DNA of 43,259 nt from Knufia peltigerae. Its lineage: Eukaryota > Ascomycota > Eurotiomycetes > Chaetothyriales > Trichomeriaceae. The DNA lies in assembly GCA_030247855.1 (NCBI GenBank), contig JAPDRN010000201.1, forward strand, positions 1 to 43,259, given 5' to 3'. The notes below the pieces were generated by a model. The model was not told the DNA's origin and ran no database searches. It saw only the letters and a list, made by a program, of their open reading frames with translations. The first letter of the stretch is position 1; each line of letters opens with the position of its first letter. The position numbers and the translations under genes are program-made. This document shows, piece after piece, positions 34,983 to 43,191 of the stretch.

Positions 34983-35900
34983 ATGTCCATGAAAGAGATT
35001 CGCAAGCTGCCAGCCTCGGCGGGCGCCCAGTGGTTGCTGGATACGTTCTCGCTGTATCGGCGTGCGCCGCTGCAGCTGGCCCGGATCGGCCTGACCTGGC
35101 TGCTGGTGAACTGGGTGGTCACCCTGCTGGGGACGATGCTGCCCGGCACCGCCGGCCTGGCTCTGCAGATGATGACGCTGGTGATTTCACCGGTGATGTT
35201 CGGCGGCATGCTGTACGCCATGGGTGAGATCGACCAGGGCCGTCCCGGCCTGGCCACCCATCTGCTGCAGCCGATCCGCGACCGCCGTGTCAGCCACCTG
35301 CTGGTGCCGCTGGCGATCCAGGTGCTGGCCGTGCTGCTGCTGGGCGCGCTGCTGTACCTGATGATCGGCCGCGAGGGCTTCACCGCCTTCAGCGACACCA
35401 TGACCAAGATGCAGGAACTCGGCCGCAGCGGGCAGCAGATCAGCCCGGAAACCGCCGCCGAACTGGTCGCCAACCTGCCGGCGCAGCGCATCGCGCTGTG
35501 GATGCTGCTGGTGTTCTGCACCGCCGTGGCGCTGACCTTGGCGATGTTCACCCAGCCGGCACTGGTGGTGTTCGACCGCCAGAGCGGCATGCACGCGCTG
35601 CGCCTGAGCCTGCAGGGCTGCATCGAGAACATCGGCGCCACCGCCGTGTTCACCGTGCTCGGCCTGATCGCCGCGTTCTGCGTCTATGTGCTGTTCGTGA
35701 TCGTGGTCCAGCTCGGCATGCTGCTGGGCGGCCCGCTGGCGGCGGCATTCATCGCGCAGCTGGTGTTCACCACAGTGCTGATGCCGCTGTATGTCGGCGC
35801 GGTCTATTCGGCCTGGAAGCAGATGTTCGTGCATCGCGGCAGCCGCGGCGCACCGCCGGTGCCGCAGTCGCCACCTGCCAACGACGTCTTCCACGCTTGA
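34983..35900 (+). CDS. BPSS1780-type polytopic membrane protein
   Basis: A 305-residue inner membrane protein with about six hydrophobic stretches, including LTWLLVNWVVTLLGTML, LVPLAIQVLAVLLLGALLYL, LWMLLVFCTAVALTLAMF and the long C-terminal pair around GLIAAFCVYVLFVIVVQLG. The N-terminal ASAGAQWLLDTFSLYRRAP pattern fits the BPSS1780 family of unknown function. ATG at 34983 is used; ATG at 34989 (MKEIRK) is also possible. It converges on tatC and shares the palindromic terminator. Confidence 0.82.
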   Translation: MSMKEIRKLPASAGAQWLLDTFSLYRRAPLQLARIGLTWLLVNWVVTLLGTMLPGTAGLALQMMTLVISPVMFGGMLYAMGEIDQGRPGLATHLLQPIRDRRVSHLLVPLAIQVLAVLLLGALLYLMIGREGFTAFSDTMTKMQELGRSGQQISPETAAELVANLPAQRIALWMLLVFCTAVALTLAMFTQPALVVFDRQSGMHALRLSLQGCIENIGATAVFTVLGLIAAFCVYVLFVIVVQLGMLLGGPLAAAFIAQLVFTTVLMPLYVGAVYSAWKQMFVHRGSRGAPPVPQSPPANDVFHA

Positions 35901-35904
35901 TCGA

Positions 35905-35969
35905 AAAAGGGGACGGAGGGGATTAAGTCGTTTGTGGCACAAACGACTTAATCCCCTCCGTCCCCTTTT
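35905..35969. terminator. 65-base near-perfect palindrome, likely bidirectional terminator
   Basis: Two perfectly complementary 32-base arms (35905-35936 and 35938-35969) meet around a single central base. The arms begin AAAAGGGGACGG and contain GATTAAGTCG. Each end has a T-run on its own downstream side (TTTTGTTTTT on plus, TTTTTCG on minus). It lies just after the stop of the BPSS1780-type gene and ends 5 bases before the tatC stop, so it can end both transcripts. Its length far exceeds what termination needs. Confidence 0.85.
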
Positions 35970-35974
35970 GTTTT

Positions 35975-36724
35975 TCAGGCAGCCGGCTTCTTGACCACCG
36001 AAGACGGCACCAGCCAGCGCGCGGCGTGGATGCCCAGCTCGTACAGCAGGCACATCGGGATCGCCAGCATCAGCTGCGACACCACATCCGGCGGGGTCAG
36101 GATCGCAGCGAGCACGAAGATGCCGACGATCGCGTAGCCGCGCCCTTCCTTGAACTGCTGCGGCGTGATCCAGCCCAGCAGCACCAGGATCACCATCGCC
36201 ACCGGCAGCTCGAAGCTGCCGCCGAAGGCGAAGAAGATCGCCAGCACGAAGTCCAGGTAGGCGTTCGCATCCGGCGTGATCGCGATCACTTCCGGGCTGA
36301 AGGTGGTGAGGAAGTGGAAGACCGCCGGCAACACCAGGAAATAGGCGAAGGCGCAGCCGGTATAGAACAGCAGCACCGAGGAGACCAGCAACGGCATCGC
36401 CAGGCGCTTCTCGCGTGCATACAGGCCCGGCGCAACGAAGGCCCACAGCTGGTACAGCAGCCACGGCACGGCCACGAACAAGGCCACGAAGAACGTCAGC
36501 TTCAACGGCGCGAAGAAGGCGCCGGCCGGGTTGGTGGCGATCATCGTCTGCCCGTTGGGCAACTGCGAGATCAGCGGCTCGGCCAGTGCGTTGTAGAGCT
36601 TCTGGGTAAACGGCAGCAGGCCCAGCAGCACCACGCCCAGCCCCAGCAGCGCACGCACCAGGCGCGCGCGCAGTTCAACCAGATGTTCCACCAGCGAGCT
36701 TTCGCCGAAGTCGTGTTCGCTCAT
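35975..36724 (-). CDS. tatC: Sec-independent translocase protein TatC
   Basis: A 249-residue six-helix inner membrane protein that binds twin-arginine signal peptides. SLVEHLVELRARLVRALLGLG at the N-terminus and, further on, FAPLKLTFFVALFVAVPWLLYQ and FVAPGLYAREKR are standard TatC features. The ATG overlaps the tatB stop by four bases (36721-36724). Last gene of tatA-tatB-tatC. Confidence 0.97.
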   Translation of the reverse strand: MSEHDFGESSLVEHLVELRARLVRALLGLGVVLLGLLPFTQKLYNALAEPLISQLPNGQTMIATNPAGAFFAPLKLTFFVALFVAVPWLLYQLWAFVAPGLYAREKRLAMPLLVSSVLLFYTGCAFAYFLVLPAVFHFLTTFSPEVIAITPDANAYLDFVLAIFFAFGGSFELPVAMVILVLLGWITPQQFKEGRGYAIVGIFVLAAILTPPDVVSQLMLAIPMCLLYELGIHAARWLVPSSVVKKPAA

Positions 36725-37194
36725 GACGGGCGCTCCGTGCGGGCGGGCGTTTCGGCCGCGGTATCAGCAACGGCATCGCCCGCAGGTTCGGCGGTGGTGG
36801 GTGCAATGGCAGCATCCTCCGCCGAAGCCACCTCCGGCTCGGTCGCGTCCGCCAGGTGTGGGGGCCGTTCGGCCGGTGCCGGTGCACGCACCTGCTGCGC
36901 CAGCGTGTCGCTATGCTGTTGCATCTGCTCGGCCTCGCGGCGCACGGCTTCGCCACTGGCACGCAGTTGGTTCTCGGTGTCCTGCATGCCTTGGCGCACG
37001 TCCTGCATCTGCCGCTTGATGTCTTCGGCCTGCAGTTCGCGTTCCAGCTCCTGCTTGACCGAATCCCATTGATTACGCGCGCGGCGCACCCACAGCCCGG
37101 CGAAGCGGGCCGCCTTGGGCAGGCGCTCAGGTCCGAGCACCACCAAGGCGACAACCGCGATCACCAGCAGTTCGCTGAAGCCGATATCAAACAC
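36721..37194 (-). CDS. tatB: Sec-independent translocase protein TatB
   Basis: 157 residues: an N-terminal membrane helix (FDIGFSELLVIAVVALVVLGPERLP, given here in its family form), an amphipathic helix (KAARFAGLWVRRARNQW), a long charged helical region and a Pro/Ala-rich tail. The start is GTG at 37194, giving the standard MFDIGFSELL; GGAG is 8 bases before it. A TTG one codon earlier is the less likely alternative. Located 15 bases after tatA. Confidence 0.93.
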   Translation of the reverse strand: MFDIGFSELLVIAVVALVVLGPERLPKAARFAGLWVRRARNQWDSVKQELERELQAEDIKRQMQDVRQGMQDTENQLRASGEAVRREAEQMQQHSDTLAQQVRAPAPAERPPHLADATEPEVASAEDAAIAPTTAEPAGDAVADTAAETPARTERPS

Positions 37195-37209
37195 CAAAAC
37201 CGCTCCGGA

Positions 37210-37437
37210 TCAACGCGCGTTGCGGTCGTGCTCATCCTGCGCGGTGCGCGAGGCGTCCTGGCTGCGTGACTCATCGCCCAACTGTGCGTTCGGCTTGTCT
37301 TCGTCGTGCATGCCCTTCTTGAATTCCTTGACCGCCGAGCCGAGATCCTTGGCACCACTGGTCAGGCGCTTGGTGCCAAACACCAGCAGGACGATGGCGA
37401 GCACGACCAACCAATGCCAGATGCTGAAACTGCCCAT
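37210..37437 (-). CDS. tatA: Sec-independent translocase protein TatA
   Basis: A 75-residue pore-forming subunit with one N-terminal helix (SIWHWLVVLAIVLLVFGTKRL), the hinge, and the amphipathic helix DLGSAVKEFKKGMHDED, followed by a short polar tail. First gene of tatABC. No strong terminator separates it from the SYLF gene upstream, but a 74-base gap and a start of its own suggest a separate promoter. Confidence 0.96.
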   Translation of the reverse strand: MGSFSIWHWLVVLAIVLLVFGTKRLTSGAKDLGSAVKEFKKGMHDEDKPNAQLGDESRSQDASRTAQDEHDRNAR

Positions 37438-37511
37438 AAGTCGCTCGTTACGTTAGTGATCAGATTGCCGAGCATAGCGCACCGGCTGTTAGCCGGCGCG
37501 CGTGACGAAAG

Positions 37512-38402
37512 TCAGTTGTTGCCCAGTGTTTCAGTGCGGATTTCACCGTCGTTGACCGGCTGGAAACCCTGCTGGACCGGCGGCGGGGTCTGCGGCACGG
37601 CCTGCAGCGGCGCCGTGGTCGCTTCAACGGGGGCCGCAGGTGCTGCCTGAACAGGCGCCTGGGCGGGCACTGCAGCGGCGGCCGGACGCGGTGCGGCATT
37701 GCCCCCGTTGCGGTTGTTGCGCGCCGCATAGGTGGCCTCTTCCAGACGATCACGGAAGGCGACCACATCCATCGACGGCGAGCCTGCAGCGCGGCCCTCG
37801 AAGATCATCCGCGGCGTGGTGTTGCTGCCGTAGGCGTCGAGGTTGGCGGCATCGTCGATCTGCAGGATCGCACCATCCAGGGCAACGCCTGCGAACAGGC
37901 CACGGGCGCGCGACCACGACCAGATCTCCGCCTTCAACTGGCCATCGGTGGCGGCGGCAGCATTGCGACCGACCGGACCGGCGGCTACACCGGCATCGGC
38001 GCCGAGGGTGAACTTGCCGTTGACGAGATTGTCCAGGCTGCGGTCATTGCGGAACACCAGCACAACGTCGGAGGACTGCACACCGGCCTGGAAACCGATG
38101 CTGCCGCCGGTGAGCTTGATGAATACCGGGTTGGACCACGCACCATCGGGCATGCGCACCGACATCAGGCCGTGGCCACGACGGCCGCCGATCACCAGAC
38201 CGGCCTTGATCGTGTCGGGAATGACGATGACCGCGCGGCCTTCGTCGAGCAATTTGTCCGGAATGCCCTGTTCAGGGATTTCCTGGATTTCAGCCAGTAC
38301 ACGCACCGCATTGCGGGCGCGCTGGTCTTCCTGCGGTCCGGCCATGGCCGGGCTGGACAGCAGGCTGGCGGCGATCAGCAGGGCTTGGATCGGGCGACGC
38401 AT
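37512..38402 (-). CDS. SYLF-domain (YSC84-like) lipid-binding protein
   Basis: A 296-residue exported protein. The signal peptide MRRPIQALLIAASLLSSPAM ends near Ala21. The SYLF/YSC84 domain follows: GRAVIVIPDTIKAGLVIGGR, GHGLMSVRMPDGAWSNPVFI, TGGSIGFQAGVQSSDVVLVF, and the closing FAGVALDGAILQIDDAANLD with a YG after it. The tail is Pro/Ala/Gln-rich and probably disordered. SYLF proteins bind membrane lipids, mostly phosphoinositides in eukaryotes; the bacterial role is unclear. GGAG stands before the ATG. Confidence 0.9.
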   Translation of the reverse strand: MRRPIQALLIAASLLSSPAMAGPQEDQRARNAVRVLAEIQEIPEQGIPDKLLDEGRAVIVIPDTIKAGLVIGGRRGHGLMSVRMPDGAWSNPVFIKLTGGSIGFQAGVQSSDVVLVFRNDRSLDNLVNGKFTLGADAGVAAGPVGRNAAAATDGQLKAEIWSWSRARGLFAGVALDGAILQIDDAANLDAYGSNTTPRMIFEGRAAGSPSMDVVAFRDRLEEATYAARNNRNGGNAAPRPAAAAVPAQAPVQAAPAAPVEATTAPLQAVPQTPPPVQQGFQPVNDGEIRTETLGNN

Positions 38403-38568
38403 GGCAGGCTCCAGAAGTCAGTCCATAGGAAGATATAGCAAGTGACTGAAATTAGTAGTGTTGTGATGAATCCCCAATGAGCGTTGCCTGCGCATGTTGG
38501 GCGCATCAATGACACCGATCCGAACCCTGCATGCCGACGTGACGATGGAATCGGCGACAATACCGCCC

Positions 38569-39531
38569 ATGCTCGACGCACCCGATACCGCCGTATTGGC
38601 GGTCAACCTAGGCACGCCCGAGACGCCGACGGCTCCCGCCGTTCGCCGTTATCTGGCCGAATTCCTGTCCGACCCACGCGTGGTCTCGATACCGGCGCTG
38701 CTGTGGCAGCCCTTGCTGCGCGGCCTGATCCTGCCGCTGCGCAGTGGTCGTTCGGCCGCCAAGTACGCCCAGGTGTGGCTGCCGGAAGGCTCGCCGCTGA
38801 TGGTCCACACCCGCCAGTTGGCGCAAGCGATGCAGACCCTGCTGCCGACACTGCACGTACGCCACGCGATGCGCTACGGCGAACCCGCGCTGACCGCCGA
38901 ACTGGATCGGCTGGCCACCGAGGGCGTGCGCCGCATCGTGGTACTGCCCCTGTATCCGCAGTATTCGACCACCACTACGGCCTCGGTCGAAGATCGCGTG
39001 GATGCGTGGCAGCGCCGGAACCCGCAGGTCACCGTCAGCCTGGTGCAGGACTATTCAATCGATCCCGACTGGGTTGCCGCCGTCGCCGGCTCGATCCAGC
39101 GCTATTGGCAGCAGCACGGTCGCGGCCAGAAGCTGATGTTCTCCTTCCATGGCATTCCGCAGCGCCTTGCCGACGCCGGTGATCCCTATCCGCAGCGCTG
39201 CGAGGCCAGTGCACGCGCGATCGCGGCTGCGCTGGGCCTGGGCGCAGACGAGTGGCAGCTGGGATACCAGTCGCGCTTCGGCCGCGAACGCTGGCTGCAG
39301 CCCTACGCCGAACCCAGCCTGTGGGAGCTGGCCGATGCGGGGGTGAAACAGATCGACGTGGTCTGCCCCGGGTTTGCCACCGACTGTCTGGAAACACTGG
39401 AAGAAGTCGCCATGGGTTTCACCGAAACGCTGGCCGAGCGCGGCGCGCAGATGCGTTACATTCCCTGCCTCAACGCCGAACCGGAACACGCCCGCGCATT
39501 GGCGCGGCTGGCCGTGGCCTCGCTGGCATGA
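38569..39531 (+). CDS. hemH: Ferrochelatase
   Basis: A 320-residue enzyme inserting Fe2+ into protoporphyrin IX, the last step of protoheme synthesis. VLAVNLGTPETPTAPAVRRY opens the domain; VLPLYPQYSTTTTASVED, His194 in LMFSFHGIPQRL and Glu275 in VCPGFATDCLETLEEV carry the active-site residues. The ATG at 38569 fits the usual family start; in-frame ATGs at 38494, 38509 and 38545 would add up to 25 residues without family similarity. The stop overlaps the next gene's ATG (ATGA). Confidence 0.96.
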   Translation: MLDAPDTAVLAVNLGTPETPTAPAVRRYLAEFLSDPRVVSIPALLWQPLLRGLILPLRSGRSAAKYAQVWLPEGSPLMVHTRQLAQAMQTLLPTLHVRHAMRYGEPALTAELDRLATEGVRRIVVLPLYPQYSTTTTASVEDRVDAWQRRNPQVTVSLVQDYSIDPDWVAAVAGSIQRYWQQHGRGQKLMFSFHGIPQRLADAGDPYPQRCEASARAIAAALGLGADEWQLGYQSRFGRERWLQPYAEPSLWELADAGVKQIDVVCPGFATDCLETLEEVAMGFTETLAERGAQMRYIPCLNAEPEHARALARLAVASLA

Positions 39532-40385
39532 CCCTGCAGCCGTTTGAACTGCAGGTCGCAGGCGTCCGCGTGGCCGGCCTGCGCCGTGCGGGCGACAGGC
39601 CGCGCGTGCTGGCCCTGCACGGCTGGCTCGACAATGCGGCCAGCTTCGTACCGCTGGCGCCGCATCTGCCACAACTGGACCTGGTGGCGATCGACCTGCC
39701 CGGACACGGCCACAGCGCACATCTGCCCACCGGTGCGGTATACACCACGCCGGCGGCGATCACCCATGTACTCGATGTCGCCGACGCGCTGGGCTGGGAC
39801 CGGTTCACCTTGATGGGCCATTCAATGGGTGCCGGCATTGCCAGCCTCACCGCAGCGGTCAGTGATCGCATCGAACGCCTGGTCGCCATCGAGGCGCTCG
39901 GCGGCCTGCGCGGACCGGAAGAAGACACCGCCAGCCGTCTGCGCGAACACGTCGATGCCACCCGTGCACTCGCGCGCAAGCAACTGCGCGTGTTCCCCGA
40001 TCTGGCCGCACCGATCCGGGCGCGGATGATGACCAACCAGCTCAGCGAAGGCTGCGCCCGCCTGCTGGTCGAACGCGGTGTCGAGCCGGTCGAAGGCGGC
40101 TATCGCTGGTGCAGCGATCCGCGCCTGATGCTGCCCACTGCGATCCGCCTCAGCGAAGGCCAGATCGACAACCTGCTGCAGGCCATCAGCTGCCCGACCC
40201 AGGTGATCTATGCCACGCCTGCGCAACCATACTATCCCGAGCCGATGCGCAGCGAGCGCCTGCAGCACCTGCGTGATGGCCGCCTGGCGGTATTCCCCGG
40301 CAACCATCATCTGCACATGGAACACCCGGCACAGGTTGCTGCGGTCATCGATGCATTCCTGAGCGAAAACAGCAACGCGCGCTGA
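39528..40385 (+). CDS. Alpha/beta hydrolase
   Basis: A 285-residue alpha/beta-fold hydrolase. The oxyanion strand is RVLALHGWLDNAASF, the DLPGHGHSAH segment follows, the nucleophile Ser lies in LMGHSMGAGIASL, and the catalytic His is in the closing FPGNHHLHMEHP. The acid is probably in the strand near QVIYATPAQPYYPEPM, though no obvious Asp is there, which is worth noting. It overlaps hemH by four bases (ATGA), so both are in one transcript. Substrate unknown. Confidence 0.88.
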   Translation: MTLQPFELQVAGVRVAGLRRAGDRPRVLALHGWLDNAASFVPLAPHLPQLDLVAIDLPGHGHSAHLPTGAVYTTPAAITHVLDVADALGWDRFTLMGHSMGAGIASLTAAVSDRIERLVAIEALGGLRGPEEDTASRLREHVDATRALARKQLRVFPDLAAPIRARMMTNQLSEGCARLLVERGVEPVEGGYRWCSDPRLMLPTAIRLSEGQIDNLLQAISCPTQVIYATPAQPYYPEPMRSERLQHLRDGRLAVFPGNHHLHMEHPAQVAAVIDAFLSENSNAR

Positions 40386-40436
40386 CCATCGTCGGCTGCG
40401 CGCACTTCACTCTGCGCCAGCGCGGCCGATAGAACG

Positions 40437-40456
40437 GTAGTGGGCCCCTGCGCCCA
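40437..40456 (+). repeat. Degenerate SMAG-like palindrome
   Basis: GTAG at 40437-40440 followed by TGGGC and GCCCA around a six-base loop. Confidence 0.5.
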
Positions 40457-40512
40457 CAGCACGCAGGCCCTTTGTGCCTGCGGCTCGTTCCTGGTTCTGC
40501 AAGGAAGACCGC

Positions 40513-40662
40513 ATGTCCCGTCTGCTGCACCGTCATCCACAGGATGTGGTCACGGTGTCTGTCCTCCGCGTCGCAGCCTGCGCCGCATTCCCCGAATTTC
40601 CCGACCCTGCCGTCGTTGCGCTCGTCCGCGCAGCGCGTTGCATGGTCGCTGCCGTCCGTTGA
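40513..40662 (+). CDS. Possible 49-residue small protein upstream of the chemoreceptor
   Basis: A short frame starting ATGTCCCGTCTGCTGC with AAGGAAGACC just before it and ending 14 bases before the chemoreceptor start. The peptide MSRLLHRHPQDVVTVSVLRV continues with an Ala/Val/Arg-rich tail with two Cys. I do not recognise it. It could be a leader peptide or chance; the ribosome site and position are the only support. The rest of the 291-base gap (40386-40676) holds nothing else apart from the repeat at 40437. Confidence 0.3.
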   Translation: MSRLLHRHPQDVVTVSVLRVAACAAFPEFPDPAVVALVRAARCMVAAVR

Positions 40663-40676
40663 TCCAGGAGTTGCCG

Positions 40677-42773
40677 ATGTCCATTGCGTCCTCCCGCCCG
40701 CCCGACCAGGGCCGTGTCCCTTATCTGCAACAGCTGGCACAGCGAGGCGATCGTCGACTGCTGCTGGGCAGCGTGGTGTTCGCAGCGATCGGCCTCGTGC
40801 TGGCCCTGCGCGGCACGTCGGTACCCGCTACGAGCGCGGTTGCCGCCGCGGCGCTGCCAGCCGTCTGGCTGGGCTTGCGCCAGGCCGGCCAGGCCATCGC
40901 ACGCAACGGCCTGGCGGTGGCGCTGTCCCTGCAGTTGAGCCTGCTCTGCCATATCGCCGGATTGAATGCCGCATTGCCGATCGCGCTGCTGCTGGGCGTG
41001 CTGCTCACCCAGCGTGACCGCCTGCCTTTGTGGCTCACCGGCGTCATTGGCGTCATTGCAGTGCTGGAACCGTTGCTTGACGGGGCGGCTGTCCTGCCGC
41101 CGCTGTTGAACGCCACTGCCTTGGTGGTGCTGACGCTGGTGCTGGGCCAGACCGCCGCACGCCTGCGCCAACAGAGCGAGGCCCTGGGTCACGGCCCGCA
41201 CCGCCTGGCCGCATTGGCGCGCGACATCGCCACGGGCGCCGACCTTGGTGCGCACAGCGATGCACGCAGCTACGCACCCGGTTCACTGGCCCAAGCGTTG
41301 GCCGATACCGCACGTCACGTGCAGGCGCAGCGTGACCGCGAGGTCGAGGCGCACGCCGAGAACGCGCAGATCCGCCAGGCACTGGATGCCTCGCGCACGG
41401 CGATGATGATTGCCGACAACGATCACGTCATCCGCTACGTCAACCGTTCGGTGGTGGCACTGCTGCGCAACCAGCAGGCCACGCTGCGCCAGGCCTTCCC
41501 CGATTTCGACGCCGAGCGGCTGGTCGGCAGCAGCATCCATCGTTTTCATGCCAACCCTGACCGCATCCGCGGCATCCTCAACGGGCTGCAGGCGACGCAC
41601 AACGGCAAGGTGCGGATCGGGCCGGTGCATTTCGCCCAGGTCGTCACCCCGGTCTTCGATGCACAGGGCGCGCGCCTGGGCTTTGCGGTGGAATGGCATG
41701 ACCGCACCCATGAACTGACGCTGGAGAATGCCGTTGCCGGGATTGTCGATGCCGCCGCGCGCGGTGATCTCGAACAGCGCCTGCAAGCCAGCGGAGGTGC
41801 AAGCTTCCTCGACGGCCTGACCGGTGGCATCAACCAGTTGCTGGACACCCTGGGCAGCACGGTCGACGAAGTGCGGCAGATGCTCTCGGCGATGGCCAAT
41901 GGCGATCTCGACCGCCGCATGCAGGGCGAGTACCACGGCGCGTTCGCCGCCATCCAGCGCGATGCCAACGCCACTGCCAGCCAGCTGGCACGCATGGTCG
42001 GGCACATCCAGCACTGCGCCACCACCATCAGCACGGCCGCCAGCGAAATCGCCGCCGGCAACGGCGCACTGTCCGAGCGCAGCGAGCGCCAGGCCGCACA
42101 CCTGCAGGAAACGGCCGCTTCGATGGAAGAGCTGACCGCCACTGTGCGCCAGAATGCAGCGCACGCGCGTCAGGCCAGTGAACTGGCCGCCACCACCCAG
42201 GGCGCGGCAAGTGATGGCAACCACGCCATGCAGCGGGTGGTCGACACCATGCAGGCCATTGAAGGCGCGTCCAAGCGGATCGGCGACATTACCGGCGTGA
42301 TCGACGGCATTGCCTTCCAGACCAACATCCTGGCGCTCAACGCAGCGGTTGAAGCAGCACGCGCCGGCGAGCAGGGGCGAGGGTTCGCGGTCGTCGCCAG
42401 CGAGGTCCGTGTGCTGGCGCAGCGATCGGCGGCGGCCGCCCAGGAGATCAAGGTCCTCATCGACGAGGCAGGTCGTCAGGTCGGCGAGGGCGCCCAGTTG
42501 GTGGCCGATGCCGGACAGCGCATGCAGGGCATCGTCGGCGGCGTGGAAAACGTAAGCCACCTGATGCGTGAGATCTCGGCAGCATCGCAGGAGCAGTCCT
42601 CCGGTATCGAGCAGATCAACCAGACGGTGGTACAGATGGACCAGGCCACGCAGCAGAACGCGGCTCTGGTGGAGGAAGCCACTGCAGCGGCACGTGAACT
42701 GCAGTCACAGGCCGGTGCACTGAACCAGGCGGTATCGGTGTTCCGGCAGCGCGAGGCCGCGTTGATCGACTGA
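40677..42773 (+). CDS. Methyl-accepting chemotaxis protein with N-terminal membrane bundle and PAS domain
   Basis: A 698-residue chemoreceptor-like protein. The N-terminal part (about residues 28-165) has about six hydrophobic segments and no periplasmic ligand-binding domain. A PAS domain covers roughly 235-345 (SRTAMMIADNDHVIRYVNRS onward, then IHRFHANPDRIRGILNGL), followed by HAMP-like segments (VDAAARGDLEQRL and LSAMANGDLDRRM). The signalling tip reads FQTNILALNAAVEAARAGEQ with RGFAVVASEVRVLAQRS, the standard MCP core. AGGAG is seven bases before the ATG. No che genes are adjacent on this side. Confidence 0.92.
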   Translation: MSIASSRPPDQGRVPYLQQLAQRGDRRLLLGSVVFAAIGLVLALRGTSVPATSAVAAAALPAVWLGLRQAGQAIARNGLAVALSLQLSLLCHIAGLNAALPIALLLGVLLTQRDRLPLWLTGVIGVIAVLEPLLDGAAVLPPLLNATALVVLTLVLGQTAARLRQQSEALGHGPHRLAALARDIATGADLGAHSDARSYAPGSLAQALADTARHVQAQRDREVEAHAENAQIRQALDASRTAMMIADNDHVIRYVNRSVVALLRNQQATLRQAFPDFDAERLVGSSIHRFHANPDRIRGILNGLQATHNGKVRIGPVHFAQVVTPVFDAQGARLGFAVEWHDRTHELTLENAVAGIVDAAARGDLEQRLQASGGASFLDGLTGGINQLLDTLGSTVDEVRQMLSAMANGDLDRRMQGEYHGAFAAIQRDANATASQLARMVGHIQHCATTISTAASEIAAGNGALSERSERQAAHLQETAASMEELTATVRQNAAHARQASELAATTQGAASDGNHAMQRVVDTMQAIEGASKRIGDITGVIDGIAFQTNILALNAAVEAARAGEQGRGFAVVASEVRVLAQRSAAAAQEIKVLIDEAGRQVGEGAQLVADAGQRMQGIVGGVENVSHLMREISAASQEQSSGIEQINQTVVQMDQATQQNAALVEEATAAARELQSQAGALNQAVSVFRQREAALID

Positions 42774-42796
42774 TCCCGGCCTGCATCTGCTGCATG

Positions 42797-42830
42797 GAAG
42801 GCGGCGCCCGCAGGGCGCCGCCTTCTTATT
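42797..42830 (+). terminator. Rho-independent terminator of the chemoreceptor gene
   Basis: A 13-bp perfect stem (arms 42797-42809 and 42813-42825, loop GCA) built on GGCGGCGCCC is followed by TTATT. It lies 24 bases after the stop codon. Confidence 0.85.
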
Positions 42831-43050
42831 GCGCGCGGTTCGCGGCAGGGCTCGTTGGCTCAACGGATGCGAAGGCAATCCGTTCAAGGCTGCCCGCGAC
42901 GCGATGATGAGGGCCGAGGGCACCGGCCGTTGCGGCGAAGCTAGTGGGCCCACCAGCAGTTGAGCTGCACAGAAGGCGCCGCCTTCCCATGCGCGGCTAC
43001 CGGCTATCTGCGTGAGGCTAGGCCGCATACGCAATCTCTACTGGGCCCCG
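42831..43050. other. Gene-free stretch before the rRNA operon end
   Basis: I see no gene, tRNA or clear signal here. CGGATGCGAAGGCAATCCG is a small imperfect hairpin, and GGGCCCACCAGCAG stands near 42947; neither can be assigned a role. Confidence 0.6.
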
Positions 43051-43073
43051 GTAGTGCCGGCCGCTGGCCGGCA
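43051..43073 (+). repeat. SMAG-type palindrome
   Basis: GTAG head at 43051-43054; perfect 8-bp stem TGCCGGCC / GGCCGGCA with GCT loop, the same stem as at 15567. Confidence 0.9.
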
Positions 43074-43105
43074 ACCACGTGCCGCCGCGTGACGTTCGTG
43101 GGTTT

Positions 43106-43120
43106 CCGGCCGCTGGCCGG
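43106..43120 (+). repeat. Decayed SMAG palindrome
   Basis: CCGGCC-GCT-GGCCGG keeps the core of the neighbouring copy but the head reads GTGGGTTT. Confidence 0.55.
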
Positions 43121-43144
43121 CACCACGCATTGGTTTCTCGCGCA

Positions 43145-43180
43145 CAAAGAAAAACCCCGCTGCATGAGCAGCGGGGTTTT
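43145..43180 (-). terminator. rRNA operon terminator
   Basis: On the minus strand AAAACCCCGCTGC pairs with GCAGCGGGGTTTT around a TCAT loop, followed by TCTTTG. It stands about 15 bases after the 5S rRNA 3' end. Confidence 0.9.
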
Positions 43181-43191
43181 CGGGGTATAAA

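Noticed and set aside
37478..37502. Hairpin CCGGCT-GTT-AGCCGG after the SYLF gene as a terminator
   Set aside because: The stem is good but no T-run follows on the minus strand, so I cannot call it a terminator; it may be a headless SMAG remnant.
42840..42905. tRNA-like look of the stretch around GGCTCGTTGGCTCAACGG
   Set aside because: No complete cloverleaf or TTCRANY loop in the right place could be formed.
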